Source: Winogradskyella vincentii (lineage in GTDB: Bacteria; Bacteroidota; Bacteroidia; Flavobacteriales; Flavobacteriaceae). Taken from it: a stretch of 64,000 bases of DNA. The first letter of the stretch is position 1. Each line of letters begins with the position of its first letter. This document shows, one piece after another, positions 9,405 to 19,705 of the stretch. The translations under genes were made by a program, and so were the position numbers. The notes under the pieces are model-generated. The model did not search any database. It was not told the origin of the DNA and saw only the letters and a program-made list of their open reading frames with translations. The stretch lies in NCBI RefSeq assembly GCF_020166345.1, contig NZ_JAIUJS010000007.1, forward strand, positions 1 to 64,000, in the 5' to 3' direction.

Positions 9405-9797
9405 GTGAATATCAGAGGAAGAAATAAAGTTACTCCAGAATTCAATATGGCCTCAATGACCGATATTGTTTTCTTGTTGCTCATATTTTTTATGATAGCA
9501 TCAACTCTTGTAACTACAAATGCAATTGATATTATTTTACCAAAGGCAAGTGGTAAAACTGAGAATAAAAGATCCGTTGCAGTAAGTATTAAAAAAGACT
9601 TGACTTATTACATTGACCAAAGAAGAGTAGGAGAGAGTATACTAGAAAATGAACTTATTACGGCATTATCCGATCAAGAAAAGCCAACAATTGTTTTAAG
9701 GGCAGAAAAATCGGTTCCTGTTGAGAATGTAGTAAAAGTAATGGATATCGCTAATAGAAATAAATTCAAGGTGATTTTGGCAGTAAAACCAAAATAA
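9405..9797 (+). CDS. exbD: ExbD/TolR family biopolymer transport protein
   Basis: ExbD/TolR family partner of the preceding channel protein (130 residues). It has the expected short cytoplasmic N-terminus, one transmembrane helix near 19-38 that starts with MTDIVFLLLIFFMIAST and carries the conserved membrane Asp20 used for proton passage, and a periplasmic domain ending NKFKVILAVKPK. The start is GTG at 9405, one base after the stop of the previous gene, which implies translational coupling. The next gene encodes the TonB-like transducer 39 bases later. Confidence 0.92.
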   Translation: MNIRGRNKVTPEFNMASMTDIVFLLLIFFMIASTLVTTNAIDIILPKASGKTENKRSVAVSIKKDLTYYIDQRRVGESILENELITALSDQEKPTIVLRAEKSVPVENVVKVMDIANRNKFKVILAVKPK

Positions 9798-9836
9798 GCG
9801 GCATTATTTTTGAATTTATACTAAGAAACTTTAGTA

Positions 9837-10688
9837 ATGAAGTATTTAGAGACTAAACATGAGCGTAATGCGGCGAGAATAACAACCTTGATTTCAATTA
9901 TTTTGTTGTTATTACTATTTGTGGTTGGTCCTCAATATTTAGATCCTCCTGAAGAATATGGTGTGGCTGTTAATTTTGGAACTACCGATTTTGGAAGTGG
10001 TAACAGACCATTGAGCCAACCAAAGAAAGCTGTTAAAGAACAAATTGAAGAATCTCAACCTGAGACTTCTAAAGTTGCACCAACTAAAGCAGAATCAAAA
10101 ACCGAAGAGGTTATCACTGAAGACAATGCAGAAGAAATTGCCATAAAAAAACAGAAAGAGGCAGAGGCAAAAGCAAAGGCAGAAGCAGAAAGAATTGAAA
10201 GGCAAAAGCGCGAAGCTGAGGAAAGAAAAAGAAGAGAGGAAGAAGAAAAGCGAAAGAAGTTAGATAATCTAATTGGTGGTGTTAAAAATTCTGATGGTAA
10301 AACTGATGGAGGTGAAGGGCGAGATAATCAAAACGGTAATATAGGAAAAGTAAATGGAGATCCATATGCACCAAGTATTTTTGGAGGATCAGGACCTGGA
10401 AAGCACGGGATTGGTTTTGGATTGAATGGACGTAAAAGATTGAAATTTACGAGATATCAACATGAATGCAATGAAACAGGATTAGTGGTAATGAGAATTT
10501 TTGTAAACAAGCAAGGAAAAGTAACCAAAGCAGAAACTTATAAGGGTACAGATAATACTGATCCATGTTTGGTTGAACCTGCCAGAAAAATAGCACTTTC
10601 TTATAGGTTTAATGATGTGTCCAATGATCCTCAAGCAAAAGAATTGCAAGTAGGTTTCGTAAGTATTAATTTTGACCTTGGTCAATAA
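9837..10688 (+). CDS. TonB-like energy transducer
   Basis: Periplasm-spanning energy transducer of 283 residues. One N-terminal membrane helix lies near 14-32, followed by a long hydrophilic spacer. Residues about 100-142 are a highly charged Lys/Glu/Arg-rich segment expected to form a helix or coiled coil, then a Gly-rich linker, and a C-terminal TonB-like domain near 200-283 (TGLVVMRIFVNKQGKVTKA). Two cysteines (in HECNETG and TDPCLVEP) could form a disulfide, a feature of many Bacteroidetes TonB domains. Together with the ExbB and ExbD genes just upstream it makes a complete TonB motor for outer-membrane receptors. The following folC starts three bases after its stop. Confidence 0.88.
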   Translation: MKYLETKHERNAARITTLISIILLLLLFVVGPQYLDPPEEYGVAVNFGTTDFGSGNRPLSQPKKAVKEQIEESQPETSKVAPTKAESKTEEVITEDNAEEIAIKKQKEAEAKAKAEAERIERQKREAEERKRREEEEKRKKLDNLIGGVKNSDGKTDGGEGRDNQNGNIGKVNGDPYAPSIFGGSGPGKHGIGFGLNGRKRLKFTRYQHECNETGLVVMRIFVNKQGKVTKAETYKGTDNTDPCLVEPARKIALSYRFNDVSNDPQAKELQVGFVSINFDLGQ

Positions 10689-10691
10689 TCA

Positions 10692-11909
10692 ATGAATTAT
10701 AAGGATACAGTTTCATGGATGTTTAAGCAATTACCTATGTATCAAAATAAAGGTAAAAGTGCTTATAAGGAAGACCTGAGTAATACCATTAAACTAGCCA
10801 GTTATTTAGATAATCCTGAAAATAAATTTAAATCTATACATGTTGCGGGTACAAACGGAAAAGGTTCCACAAGCCATATGCTCGCATCTGTGCTACAAGA
10901 AGCAGGTTACAATGTCGGCCTGTACACTTCTCCTCATTTAAAAGACTTTCGAGAGCGTATTAGGATTAATGGTAAGCCAATAAGCAAGCAATTTGTTATT
11001 GGATTTATGAATAGAAACCTTAATTTTTTTGAAGACAATCAACTCTCTTTTTTTGAAATGACGGTGGGAATGGCATTCGATTATTTTTCTAAAAAAAAGG
11101 TGGATATTGCAGTAATTGAGGTTGGCATGGGAGGACGATTAGATTCTACTAATATTATAATGCCTGAGCTCTCTGTAATAACCAATATCGGATTGGACCA
11201 TATGCAATTTCTGGGTAAAACACTTAGTGCGATTGCAAATGAAAAAGCGGGTATTATAAAACCTAATATTCCGGTTGTAATTGGTGAAACTCAGGCTGAA
11301 ACCAAGGAAGTATTTCATAAGAGAGCTCTAGAAAATAATTCAGAGATATTTTATGCTGATAAAGAAATTGATGAGGTTTACAATAGTGATTTAAAAGGTT
11401 TATATCAAACTCATAATATCAAAACAGTTATTCAGTCTGTTCAGATCTTAAATTCTTTGGGTTATGGCATATCAGACACACATATGCAACACGGTCTATT
11501 AAATGTTATAAATAATACTGGCTTAATGGGGCGTTGGCAAACACTTGGCTATAAACCAAAAATTATTTGTGATACAGCTCATAACAAGGAAGGTATGACA
11601 TATGTTGTGGAGCAACTTAAATTAGAACTCTATGAAAAATTACATATTGTTTTTGGTACGGTAAAGGATAAAGACTTAAGTGCAGTGTTACCATTACTGC
11701 CTAAAAATGCCAAATATTATCTTTGCAAACCAAGTGTTGATAGAGGCTTGCACGTTGATCAATTAGAATATGTATTTAAAGCAGCCAATTTGAATGTGAC
11801 TAAACATGAGAGTGTAAACGAGGCATTAAAAATGGCCCGATTAAATGCTAACCCTGAAGACTTAATATTTGTTGGTGGTAGTACGTTTGTAGTCGCTGAA
11901 ATAATTTAA
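10692..11909 (+). CDS. folC: Folylpolyglutamate synthase/dihydrofolate synthase
   Basis: FolC adds glutamate to dihydropteroate and to folates with ATP. The protein has 405 residues, matching bifunctional bacterial enzymes. The P-loop GTNGKGST is at 53-60, followed by the family motif YTSPHLKDFRERI, a VGMGGRLDSTN signature near 146, and the C-terminal ligase domain with CDTAHNKEG near 298-306. It is the last gene of the exbB-exbD-tonB run (gap of three bases) although its function is unrelated; such folC linkage is probably positional. The tRNA-Val promoter begins about 20 bases after its stop. Confidence 0.95.
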   Translation: MNYKDTVSWMFKQLPMYQNKGKSAYKEDLSNTIKLASYLDNPENKFKSIHVAGTNGKGSTSHMLASVLQEAGYNVGLYTSPHLKDFRERIRINGKPISKQFVIGFMNRNLNFFEDNQLSFFEMTVGMAFDYFSKKKVDIAVIEVGMGGRLDSTNIIMPELSVITNIGLDHMQFLGKTLSAIANEKAGIIKPNIPVVIGETQAETKEVFHKRALENNSEIFYADKEIDEVYNSDLKGLYQTHNIKTVIQSVQILNSLGYGISDTHMQHGLLNVINNTGLMGRWQTLGYKPKIICDTAHNKEGMTYVVEQLKLELYEKLHIVFGTVKDKDLSAVLPLLPKNAKYYLCKPSVDRGLHVDQLEYVFKAANLNVTKHESVNEALKMARLNANPEDLIFVGGSTFVVAEII

Positions 11910-11928
11910 TATTTTTAATAAATTTCTT

Positions 11929-11957
11929 TTGAGATTTTAAAAACTAATCTATATTTG
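11929..11957 (+). promoter_or_regulatory. Promoter of the tRNA-Val pair
   Basis: TTG at 11929-11931 and TATATTTG at 11950-11957, spaced by 18 bases, match the Bacteroidetes promoter pattern. The predicted start lies about 7 bases before the first tRNA-Val. Confidence 0.75.
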
Positions 11958-11970
11958 CAGTCCAATAAAC

Positions 11971-12045
11971 GGGCGCGTAGCTCAGTTGGTTCAGAGCACT
12001 TGGTTTACACCCAAGGGGTCAGGGGTTCGAATCCCTTCGCGCCCA
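11971..12045 (+). tRNA. tRNA-Val (anticodon TAC)
   Basis: The 75-base sequence folds as a standard tRNA: acceptor GGGCGCG (11971-11977) with CGCGCCC (12038-12044), D arm around CTCAGTTGGT, anticodon stem CTTGG/CCAAG with loop TTTACAC giving anticodon TAC (12006-12008), and a T arm containing GGTTCGAATCC-like sequence. Anticodon TAC reads valine codons GUA and GUG. The 3' CCA is not encoded. Confidence 0.96.
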
Positions 12046-12048
12046 CGG

Positions 12049-12075
12049 AAGTCCGCAGAAATGTGGACTTTTTTT
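12049..12075 (+). terminator. Attenuating hairpin between the two tRNA genes
   Basis: Arms AAGTCCGC (12049-12056) and GTGGACTT (12063-12070) pair at seven of eight positions and run into seven T residues. It could end part of the transcripts after the first tRNA-Val, or serve as a processing site. Confidence 0.6.
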
Positions 12076-12086
12076 GTTTTAATATT

Positions 12087-12161
12087 GGGTCATTAACTCA
12101 GTTGGTTTAGAGTGTTACCTTGACAGGGTAGAAGTCACTGGTTCGAATCCAGTATGACCCA
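12087..12161 (+). tRNA. tRNA-Val (anticodon GAC)
   Basis: Second tRNA gene, 75 bases: acceptor GGGTCAT (12087-12093) with ATGACCC (12154-12160), D arm CTCAGTTGGTTTAGAG, anticodon loop TTGACAG with anticodon GAC, and T arm CTGGTTCGAATCCAG. GAC reads valine codon GUC (and GUU). With the preceding TAC isoacceptor it covers all valine codons. No encoded CCA. Confidence 0.95.
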
Positions 12162-12163
12162 CT

Positions 12164-12195
12164 AAAAAGTCCTATGTAATTGCATGGGATTTTTC
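12164..12195 (+). terminator. Terminator after the tRNA-Val pair
   Basis: AAAAAGTCCTATG (12164-12176) pairs with CATGGGATTTTT (12083-type arm at 12183-12194) through two G-T wobbles and ends in a T run. It closes the tRNA transcript. Confidence 0.65.
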
Positions 12196-12409
12196 ATTTT
12201 GTTTGTATTGGTTGTTGCCCGTCTATGATGAACTATGGCTAATACTTCTTTAAACCAAAATTTGAGACATCCTATAGTTATTCCAGAGATTTATACCAAA
12301 TAACTATTTTTCAGGTAATAGAGCGAATTTTCCTATTGGTATGGTTTTTATTTAAATAAAAATCAGTAATTTATTTTCCAATAAATTGCTGAAAACCAAC
12401 CCTATCCAC
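12195..12409. other. Non-coding stretch before the mosaic surface protein gene
   Basis: About 215 AT-rich bases between the tRNA terminator and the start of the large surface protein gene. I see no convincing reading frame, no complete TAnnTTTG promoter and no strong hairpin here. The promoter of the large gene is therefore not identified. Confidence 0.4.
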
Positions 12410-15400
12410 ATGCTATCTTTTTACAAGAGATTTTTTATTTCCTTATCGTTTTTTATTGCTTTTAGTTTAAATGGTCAAACTCCTTATGGTGATACTAATG
12501 ATTTATCTTTATCAGACATAAGTATTAACGATATTCATTTTGAACAGCATTTAGATTATGTTCCAAATGGAGAAGAGCTATCTGAAGTTACAATCACAAC
12601 ACCTGTTGATGCATCGAGATCAAACGCTTTTGTGGATGCCTTTATTACCACATGGCAAACTACGGTGGCCAACGAAATGATTACCATACCCACCGTTGGA
12701 GCAGGCTATAATTATGACGTGGATTGGGGAGATGGCAATACTACAATCGGAGCCGGTGGGAATGCTTCTCATACATATAATGTTCCAGGTATGTATCAAG
12801 TGAGTATTACAGGTACTTTTCCTAGAATATATTTTATAGATGATGCTGTCAATGCCCAGAAAATAATTTCTATTGACCAATGGGGAACCATTGTTTGGTC
12901 ATCCATGGAATCTGCTTTTTTTGATTGTATTAACCTCACCATGAATGCAACTGATATTCCCGATTTATCAAATGTATTGACCATGAGAGCCATGTTTCGT
13001 GGATGCGAGTCTCTTGGAAATGGTACAGGAAACTGGGACTGGGATACAAGTAATGTGACAAATATGTCCGTTTTGTTTAATAGATGTCCCAGTTTTAATA
13101 AGAATATTGGAAGTTGGAACACAAGCAATGTCACAACTATGGCTGTCATGTTTTCTCTAGGAGATGCTTTTAATCAAGATATTGGCAATTGGGATACAAG
13201 CAATGTAACAAACATGGGAGGTATGTTTATTGGGCAAGAGGTTTTTAACCAAGATATTGGCAATTGGGATACAAGCAATGTGACGAATATGCGTGCTATG
13301 TTCATGAGTAATACTTCTTTTAATCAAAATATAAGTAATTGGGATACAGCAAATGTAACAAGTATGGCAATTATGTTTTGGTACGCAACTTCATTTAATC
13401 AAGACATCGGTAATTGGAATACAAGCAATGTCACAGACATGAGTCAAATGTTCTACGAGGCCATATTATTTGATCAAGAAATAGGCAATTGGGTTACAAG
13501 TAGCGTAACTGATATGAGTTCAATGTTTTTAGGAGCAATAGCATTTAATCAAGACATTGGCAATTGGGATACAAGTAACGTTACGAATATGTCATTCATG
13601 CTAAGAGGAGCGACTTTATTCAATCAAGACATTGGTAACTGGAATACCAGTAATGTTACTGATATGGCAGCCATGTTTTGGGATGCAATTTCTTTTAACC
13701 AAAATATTGGTAATTGGGATACGAGTAACGTTACAAATATGTCATCCATGCTAAGAGGAGCGACTTTATTCAATCAAGATATCGGTAATTGGGCGACTTC
13801 AAATGTTTCTGCTATGCCTGTAATGTTTGCTAATGCAACCTCATTTGACCAAGATATTAGTAATTGGGACACTAGTAATGTTATTGACATGGGATTTATG
13901 TTTTACAATGCAACAGCATTTAATCAAGATATTGGTAACTGGAATACCAGTAGTACTACGGATATGGAGCAGATGTTTTTTGATGCAGTTAGTTTTGATC
14001 AAAATCTTGAGAATTGGAACGTGGAAAATGTAACAGTTGCAGATGGTATGTTTCTAGGAGCAACTTTGTCGGTAACAAATTATGACAGTTTACTTATTGG
14101 ATGGAATGCCCAAAATTTAAATCCAAATGTTAATTTTAGTGGTGGCTTAAGTCAGTACTGTGCTGGTGAAGCAGCCAGAACAAATATGATTAATAATGAT
14201 GGTTGGAACATTACAGATGGTGGTTTTGCTGGTGGTGTTTTAGATGATTTGGTAAATCAGGTGGTAAATGGCACATTTACGTTTCCACCGATATCGGGAC
14301 CGAGTTTAACAGGCAATGAAGCCTATTATACGGGAACTAATGGAACTGGGACGCAGTATTTGCCAGGTGATGTCGTTAACTTTAATGATTTTGCAAGTTA
14401 TCCTGTGACTTTATATATCTACCAAAATTATGAGACCACTTGTTTTTCTGAGCAAGATTTTCAATTAACCATAAACAATACCTGCGAGTTCATCACCACT
14501 TGGCAAACTACGGAGGCTAATGAAGAGATTATTATTCCCACATGGCCTCCAGAAACCTATGATTACAATATTGATTGGGGCGATGGCAATGTTACTTTGG
14601 GAGCAACTTCTCATGCTTCGCATATATATGCCACACCAGGTATATATGAAGTAACCATTACAGGATTGTTTCCAAGTATTAATCATGGTGCTGTTTCTCC
14701 TAATTCTGGTCTAAATCTACTGTCGGTAGAGCAATGGGGTTGTAATCCTTGGACATTAATGGAACAGGCTTTTATTGGTTGTCCAAATCTCGTGATTAAC
14801 GCTACGGATACCCCTAATTTAGATAATGTAACGACCACTTTTAACATGTTTTATGGTTGTACTAATTTAGGTTTAGGAACAGGCAATTGGGACTGGGATA
14901 TGACGAATATAGAAACAATAAGGGGTATGTTCGCTTATACCCCTAACTTTAATAAAGATATAAGTTCATGGGATACCAGTAATATTTCTTATATGGGAAG
15001 CGCCTTTTTTGGTTCTGGCTTCAATCAAAATATAGGCAACTGGGACGTCAGTAATGTGAGCTTTCTGCAAGACATGTTTAGGGAGGCTTTCAATTTTGAT
15101 CAACCGCTTGATAATTGGAATGTATCTAACGTAACAAATGCAGGTTCCATGCTTTTAGCTACTAATATGTCCATTGAGAATTATGATAATATTCTTATTA
15201 GCTGGAATGCTCAAAATCTAAACCCTGATGTTCCGTTTACAAGTGATCGGCAATACTGTGCAGGAGAAGCAGCTCGGGCCAATATGATAGCTAATGATGG
15301 CTGGATTATAATAGATGGAGGTTATGCAGGATCTGTAGTTGATGATCTTCCAGACCAAAATACTGTGGGTAGTTTTACCTTTCCAGCAATTACAGGTACT

Positions 15401-18313
15401 AATTTATCGGGTAATGAAGCCTATTATACAGAGCCTAATGGTACAGGAACGCAATATCTGCCAGGTGATATTATCAATTTTGCAGATTTTGCGACCTATC
15501 CAATTACCCTCTATATTTATGATAGTCCAATTCCTGGTTGTGAATCCGAGCAAGACTTTTTGTTAACCATTGATTGTGTACTTTCAACTTTTTACGCTGA
15601 TACGGATGGAGATGGTTTTGGAGATCTAGCCAATACGATACAGGCGTGCACTGCTCCCTCAGGCTATGTTACAGACAGCACAGATTGTGATGATAATAAT
15701 GTTTTGATTAATCCTGGCTTAGATGAAATTTATTGTGATGGTATAGATAATGATTGTAATCCCAACACGCCTGATGACCCTCAATTACCAACTGTAGTAG
15801 GAATAGATTGGATAAAATCAGATGATACAAGATTGTTGGATTATGGTAGCGATGGTGGCTTAGAAAGGATAGGTGCGGTTGGTTGGGAAGTTGGCGCAAA
15901 ATCTACGCCTATTGCAGGTGATTTTAATTTAGAATACGAAGTGGAAATATTTTCGGCTGGTGGCGTTGGAAATGGGGATTGCTTTTTTGGATATGCTACA
16001 AATGATATTGATCCGTCAAATATTGTGGTATATACAAATAATGATGATAGAAAGATGATTTATTTTGATCAAGGATATATGCTATCTGATTGGCCTGCAA
16101 TTTGGGATGATCATGTTAATATTACAGCCTCAGTTGGTGATGTGGTAACTTTAAATATAACAAGAGTTGGAGGTTTAATTACTTATAGTTTAACGGGTGC
16201 CTCTAGTGGAAACGTATCGGGAATTATTGAGTCAGGAAATACGGATGTAGTTTATGCTATAACTTCATTTTACAATGCAGGGTTAAAGCTTAACAAAGCT
16301 ATTTTAAGTGCAACTATAGCAGATTCAAACTTGCCAATTTTTTATGCTGATACCGATGGCGACGGTTTTGGTGATCCGGCAAACACCATTCAAGCCTGTT
16401 CGGCTCCTGATGGTTATGTTGGTAATGATACAGATTGCGATGATAACAATGATACGGTTTATCCGGGTGCACCAGAACTTTGTGATGGTGTAGATAATGA
16501 TTGTGATGGTGATATTGATGAAGGGGCAGCTGTCACTTTCTATGCAGATATGGATGCTGATGGTTTTGGCGATCCGTCAAATACTATAGAGGCTTGCTCA
16601 CCACCACCAGGCTATACTTCAGATAATACAGATTGTGACGACACTTATGATACGGTTTATCCAGGTGCACCAGAATTGTGTGATGGTATAGATAATGATT
16701 GTGACGGAGAAATTGATGAAGGGGTAACCACTACGTATTATGCAGATACAGATGGTGATGGATATGGTGACCCAGCAAATACTATAGAGGCTTGCTCACC
16801 ACCACCTGGCTATACCTCAGATAGTACAGATTGTGATGATACGAATGATACTGTTTATCCAGGAGCTCCAGAACTTTGTGACGGTCTAGACAATGATTGT
16901 GATGGAGAAATAGACGAGGGAGTTGCAACTATTTTTTATGTAGATTCTGATGGTGATGGCTATGGCGATACTAACGACACAGGGATAGAAAGTTGCACGC
17001 AGCCTTTAGGTACAGTTCCTAATAATGATGATTGTGATGACTCAAATGTAATGGTCTATCCAAATGCACCAGAACTTTGTGACGGCTTGGATAATAATTG
17101 TGACGGCCAAATAGATGAAGGGGTCACAACAACCTATTACACAGATTCCGATGGCGATGGCTTTGGGGATGCCAATGATGTAGGCATAGAGAGCTGTACA
17201 CAACCACCAGGTACCGTTTCAAATAGCGAAGATTGCGACGACACTAATAGTACGATTTATCCTGGAGCACCAGAACTTTGTGACGGTCTGGACAATGATT
17301 GTGACGGTCAAACAGATGAAGGTGTAACGACTACTTATTATATCGATGCCGATGGCGATGGTTTTGGTGATTTTAATGATAGTGGAGTAGAAAGTTGTTC
17401 CTCCCCTCCGGGTACTGTAGATAATAATGATGACTGCGATGATAGTAATGTTACGGTGTATCCTAATGCACCAGAACTTTGTGACGGTTTAGATAACAAT
17501 TGTGATGGTGTTATTCCCGAACCCAATCTTGACAATCTAGCAGATCAGATTGTGAATAATACCTTTAACTTGCCTCCAATTTCTGGAATAAATCTTTCCG
17601 GTAATGAGGCGTATTATACAGGCCCAAATGGAACAGGGACACAATATTTTCCAGGAGATATTATTAATTTTGATGATTACCCTTCATATCCTATTACACT
17701 GTACATTTATGATAGTTATGTGGATGGTTGTGACTCGGAACAAACATTTAGCCTTACCATAATTGAACCCTTGCAGTGTGCAAGATTAAGTAGTCCAATA
17801 AATGGAGAATCAAATGTTTTTATTGATACGGACATATCATGGGACCCGATAGATAATGCTACGGGTTATATTATCAGTATTGGTACATCTTTTGAAGGTG
17901 TCGATATTTTAAACAATTTTGATGCTGGCGATGCGGTAATTTATGACCTACCAGAAGATTTACCTTTTTTAACAACTATATATGTAAGTATAGTTCCTTA
18001 TAATGACGAGCACGTGGCACTAGGTTGCTTAACTGAATTTTTTGTCACAGAAAAAGGTGAATCACCACCATTGTTTTTTACACCAAACAATGATGGTCAA
18101 AATGATTACTGGATTGTTCCCGATCGATTTAACAGAATTGATGTAATTCATATTTTTGATAGATATGGGAAATTGTTAAAAGAAATTAATCGCATCGAAC
18201 AAGGTTGGGATGGGACTTATAAAAACAGTCTTATGCCAACAAACGGTTATTGGTATCAAATAACATATAAGGATGGTGAAAGATTAAGAGGTAATTTTAC
18301 CTTAAAGCGCTAG
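12410..18313 (+). CDS. Mosaic BspA-like/MopE-repeat surface protein with T9SS type B sorting domain
   Basis: Very large predicted secreted protein, about 1967 residues from ATG 12410 (a TTG at 12386 is possible, but the signal peptide [19 protein letters not shown] begins here). In order: a PKD-like segment (VDWGDGNTT); 14 units of the 25-residue BspA/DUF285 repeat [16 protein letters not shown] near 13020-14060; a 75-residue GNEAYYTG module; a second PKD-like segment with 4 DUF285 units; a second GNEAYYTG module; one Asp-rich MopE unit ([17 protein letters not shown]); an unrecognised region near 15780-16330; six more MopE units to 17515; a third GNEAYYTG module; a fibronectin-like region; and a C-terminal type B sorting domain ([22 protein letters not shown]). 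DUF285 repeats suggest adhesion and MopE-type units suggest Ca2+ or other metal binding, both inferences. It is a predicted T9SS client exported to the cell surface. Confidence 0.85.
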   Translation: MLSFYKRFFISLSFFIAFSLNGQTPYGDTNDLSLSDISINDIHFEQHLDYVPNGEELSEVTITTPVDASRSNAFVDAFITTWQTTVANEMITIPTVGAGYNYDVDWGDGNTTIGAGGNASHTYNVPGMYQVSITGTFPRIYFIDDAVNAQKIISIDQWGTIVWSSMESAFFDCINLTMNATDIPDLSNVLTMRAMFRGCESLGNGTGNWDWDTSNVTNMSVLFNRCPSFNKNIGSWNTSNVTTMAVMFSLGDAFNQDIGNWDTSNVTNMGGMFIGQEVFNQDIGNWDTSNVTNMRAMFMSNTSFNQNISNWDTANVTSMAIMFWYATSFNQDIGNWNTSNVTDMSQMFYEAILFDQEIGNWVTSSVTDMSSMFLGAIAFNQDIGNWDTSNVTNMSFMLRGATLFNQDIGNWNTSNVTDMAAMFWDAISFNQNIGNWDTSNVTNMSSMLRGATLFNQDIGNWATSNVSAMPVMFANATSFDQDISNWDTSNVIDMGFMFYNATAFNQDIGNWNTSSTTDMEQMFFDAVSFDQNLENWNVENVTVADGMFLGATLSVTNYDSLLIGWNAQNLNPNVNFSGGLSQYCAGEAARTNMINNDGWNITDGGFAGGVLDDLVNQVVNGTFTFPPISGPSLTGNEAYYTGTNGTGTQYLPGDVVNFNDFASYPVTLYIYQNYETTCFSEQDFQLTINNTCEFITTWQTTEANEEIIIPTWPPETYDYNIDWGDGNVTLGATSHASHIYATPGIYEVTITGLFPSINHGAVSPNSGLNLLSVEQWGCNPWTLMEQAFIGCPNLVINATDTPNLDNVTTTFNMFYGCTNLGLGTGNWDWDMTNIETIRGMFAYTPNFNKDISSWDTSNISYMGSAFFGSGFNQNIGNWDVSNVSFLQDMFREAFNFDQPLDNWNVSNVTNAGSMLLATNMSIENYDNILISWNAQNLNPDVPFTSDRQYCAGEAARANMIANDGWIIIDGGYAGSVVDDLPDQNTVGSFTFPAITGTNLSGNEAYYTEPNGTGTQYLPGDIINFADFATYPITLYIYDSPIPGCESEQDFLLTIDCVLSTFYADTDGDGFGDLANTIQACTAPSGYVTDSTDCDDNNVLINPGLDEIYCDGIDNDCNPNTPDDPQLPTVVGIDWIKSDDTRLLDYGSDGGLERIGAVGWEVGAKSTPIAGDFNLEYEVEIFSAGGVGNGDCFFGYATNDIDPSNIVVYTNNDDRKMIYFDQGYMLSDWPAIWDDHVNITASVGDVVTLNITRVGGLITYSLTGASSGNVSGIIESGNTDVVYAITSFYNAGLKLNKAILSATIADSNLPIFYADTDGDGFGDPANTIQACSAPDGYVGNDTDCDDNNDTVYPGAPELCDGVDNDCDGDIDEGAAVTFYADMDADGFGDPSNTIEACSPPPGYTSDNTDCDDTYDTVYPGAPELCDGIDNDCDGEIDEGVTTTYYADTDGDGYGDPANTIEACSPPPGYTSDSTDCDDTNDTVYPGAPELCDGLDNDCDGEIDEGVATIFYVDSDGDGYGDTNDTGIESCTQPLGTVPNNDDCDDSNVMVYPNAPELCDGLDNNCDGQIDEGVTTTYYTDSDGDGFGDANDVGIESCTQPPGTVSNSEDCDDTNSTIYPGAPELCDGLDNDCDGQTDEGVTTTYYIDADGDGFGDFNDSGVESCSSPPGTVDNNDDCDDSNVTVYPNAPELCDGLDNNCDGVIPEPNLDNLADQIVNNTFNLPPISGINLSGNEAYYTGPNGTGTQYFPGDIINFDDYPSYPITLYIYDSYVDGCDSEQTFSLTIIEPLQCARLSSPINGESNVFIDTDISWDPIDNATGYIISIGTSFEGVDILNNFDAGDAVIYDLPEDLPFLTTIYVSIVPYNDEHVALGCLTEFFVTEKGESPPLFFTPNNDGQNDYWIVPDRFNRIDVIHIFDRYGKLLKEINRIEQGWDGTYKNSLMPTNGYWYQITYKDGERLRGNFTLKR
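13020..14060 (+). repeat. In-gene array of about 14 units of a 75-base DUF285 repeat
   Basis: Within the mosaic surface protein, a 75-base unit encoding [10 protein letters not shown]-xxMF-xx-A-xx-FNQDIG repeats about 14 times in frame. Two stretches 150 bases apart (from 13591 and from 13741, sharing CTAAGAGGAGCGACTTTATT) are almost identical at the DNA level. That implies a recent duplication of a two-unit block. Four further, more diverged units lie near 14885-15175. Confidence 0.9.
15585..17520 (+). repeat. In-gene MopE-type Asp-rich repeats (1 + 6 units)
   Basis: Seven units of about 66 codons encode [12 protein letters not shown], then a CDD motif, then [13 protein letters not shown]. 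The first unit (15585-15775) is separated from the other six (16335-17515) by about 560 bases of unrelated coding sequence. The Asp patterns resemble putative metal-binding motifs of MopE-like proteins. Units 2-4 and 5-7 form two sub-types, differing in a NTIEAC versus GIESC segment. Confidence 0.88.
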
Positions 18314-18357
18314 AAATATTACATTCTATTATTAAGTTAGATCTACAATATTTATAA

Positions 18358-19638
18358 TTAAAGCGCATCCAATAGCCGCTCTAAAGCCATACCTCTTGAA
18401 CCTTTAATCAATAAGGTTGAGTTGTCGAGTTCCAGTGTTTTTAATATTGGTTGTAAATCATCAAATGATTTAAATTTCTTAGTGCTCGTATTTGTTTTGC
18501 ATCCAAAGAAGTTTTCACCAATTAGGTAAATATTATCTTCAAAATTTTCTTCTGCGAAATCTACAATGTTTTGGTGTTCAATATGAGCTTCCTCTCCGAG
18601 CTCAAACATATCTCCTAAAAACAAGAATTTACGTTTTGCACTTAATTGCTTCAAGTTTTTTAGTACACTTAGCATACTTGTCGGGTTAGCATTGTATGCA
18701 TCTAGTATAATCTTAGTTGAGTCTTTTTCTATAATCTCCGACCGGTTATTTTTTGGCTGATAATTTTCAATCCCTTTTTTAATGTTTTCGGTTGATACAT
18801 TAAAATGATTTCCGATAGCTATTGCCACCGAAATATTACTGAAATTATATGTACCAATTAGGTGGCTCTGTATTTCGGTATTTTTAAAACTTACTTTAAC
18901 GAAAGGATCTGCATTCACAAAATCGATTATGCAATCATTTTCAGGTTTAGATCCGAATGTTACTATTTTGTTGTAGCCTGATATTTGTTCAATTTGCTTA
19001 TTGTCTTCTGTATTTATAAAAGCAGTTTTATTATTTGCTTTTACATAATCATATAACTCTGACTTACCTTTAATAACTCCTTCAATACCACCAAATCCTT
19101 CCAGATGGGCCTTGCCAAAATTTGTAATCAGAGCATAATCTGGTTGAGAAATACTGCTTAAAAACTCAATTTCTTTTTGGTGGTTTGCGCCCATTTCTAC
19201 AATCCCAAAATCTAGATCATCAGCAAAGTCTAACAACGTTAATGGTACACCAATATGATTGTTAAGATTACCTTGTGTTGCGTTTACTTTATAAGTGGTA
19301 GATAATACAGAGTAAATAAGCTCCTTAGTTGTAGTTTTACCATTGCTTCCTGTTAGCCCAATGATTGGAAAATTAAATTGATTCCTATGGTGTTTGGCCA
19401 ACTCTTGTAAACTTGTCAATGTATCATCAACTAACAAGCAATTGTTGTTTATACATGCCGAAGTTTCGTCAACTATACAATACATTGCTCCCTTTTTAAA
19501 AGCTTCATCTACAAATTTATTGCCATTAAAATTTTCACCTTTTAGTGCAAAATACATTGAGCCTTCGGTCAATTTTCTTGTATCAGTAGATAGCTTATTA
19601 CAGGCTTTATATTTTTGATATAATGCTTCTATTTCCAT
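18358..19638 (-). CDS. murF: UDP-N-acetylmuramoyl-tripeptide--D-alanyl-D-alanine ligase
   Basis: MurF joins D-Ala-D-Ala to UDP-MurNAc-tripeptide, the last cytoplasmic step of peptidoglycan precursor synthesis. The protein has 426 residues, typical of the family. The N-terminal substrate domain spans about 1-90, the ATP-binding motif GLTGSNGKTTTKE is at 94-106, VEMGANHQKEIEFLS lies near 165-180, and ILDAYNANPTSM near 310 marks the C-terminal Mur ligase domain. It lies downstream of gldJ on the same strand, but a strong terminator separates the two, so it probably has its own weak promoter or depends on read-through. The large surface-protein gene is convergent with it. Confidence 0.96.
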   Translation of the reverse strand: MEIEALYQKYKACNKLSTDTRKLTEGSMYFALKGENFNGNKFVDEAFKKGAMYCIVDETSACINNNCLLVDDTLTSLQELAKHHRNQFNFPIIGLTGSNGKTTTKELIYSVLSTTYKVNATQGNLNNHIGVPLTLLDFADDLDFGIVEMGANHQKEIEFLSSISQPDYALITNFGKAHLEGFGGIEGVIKGKSELYDYVKANNKTAFINTEDNKQIEQISGYNKIVTFGSKPENDCIIDFVNADPFVKVSFKNTEIQSHLIGTYNFSNISVAIAIGNHFNVSTENIKKGIENYQPKNNRSEIIEKDSTKIILDAYNANPTSMLSVLKNLKQLSAKRKFLFLGDMFELGEEAHIEHQNIVDFAEENFEDNIYLIGENFFGCKTNTSTKKFKSFDDLQPILKTLELDNSTLLIKGSRGMALERLLDAL

Positions 19639-19650
19639 TGGCCTAAAAAT

Positions 19651-19686
19651 AAAAAAGTCCTGATGAATTTCATCAGGACTTTTTTA
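19651..19686 (-). terminator. Strong hairpin terminator between gldJ and murF
   Basis: A nearly perfect palindrome, AAAAAAGTCCTGATGAA (19651-19667) against TTCATCAGGACTTTTTT (19669-19685), with an A run on one side and a T run on the other. It can work in both directions. On the minus strand it should end gldJ transcription 20 bases after the gldJ stop. Confidence 0.9.
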
Positions 19687-19705
19687 TTTATTTAATTAAT
19701 CTAAT

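Noticed and set aside
12087-12161. Second tRNA first read as tRNA-Asp
   Set aside because: The anticodon loop TTGACAG gives anticodon GAC, which reads GUC (valine). tRNA-Asp would have GTC.
13020-14060. Regular 75-base repeats that at first look like a CRISPR or satellite array
   Set aside because: The repeats stay in frame, encode the DUF285 unit [10 protein letters not shown], and the spacers are not separate unique sequences. They are coding repeats.
16335-17515. Second repeated region that could be a tandem DNA repeat
   Set aside because: It encodes MopE-type Asp-rich units in one open frame within the same large gene.
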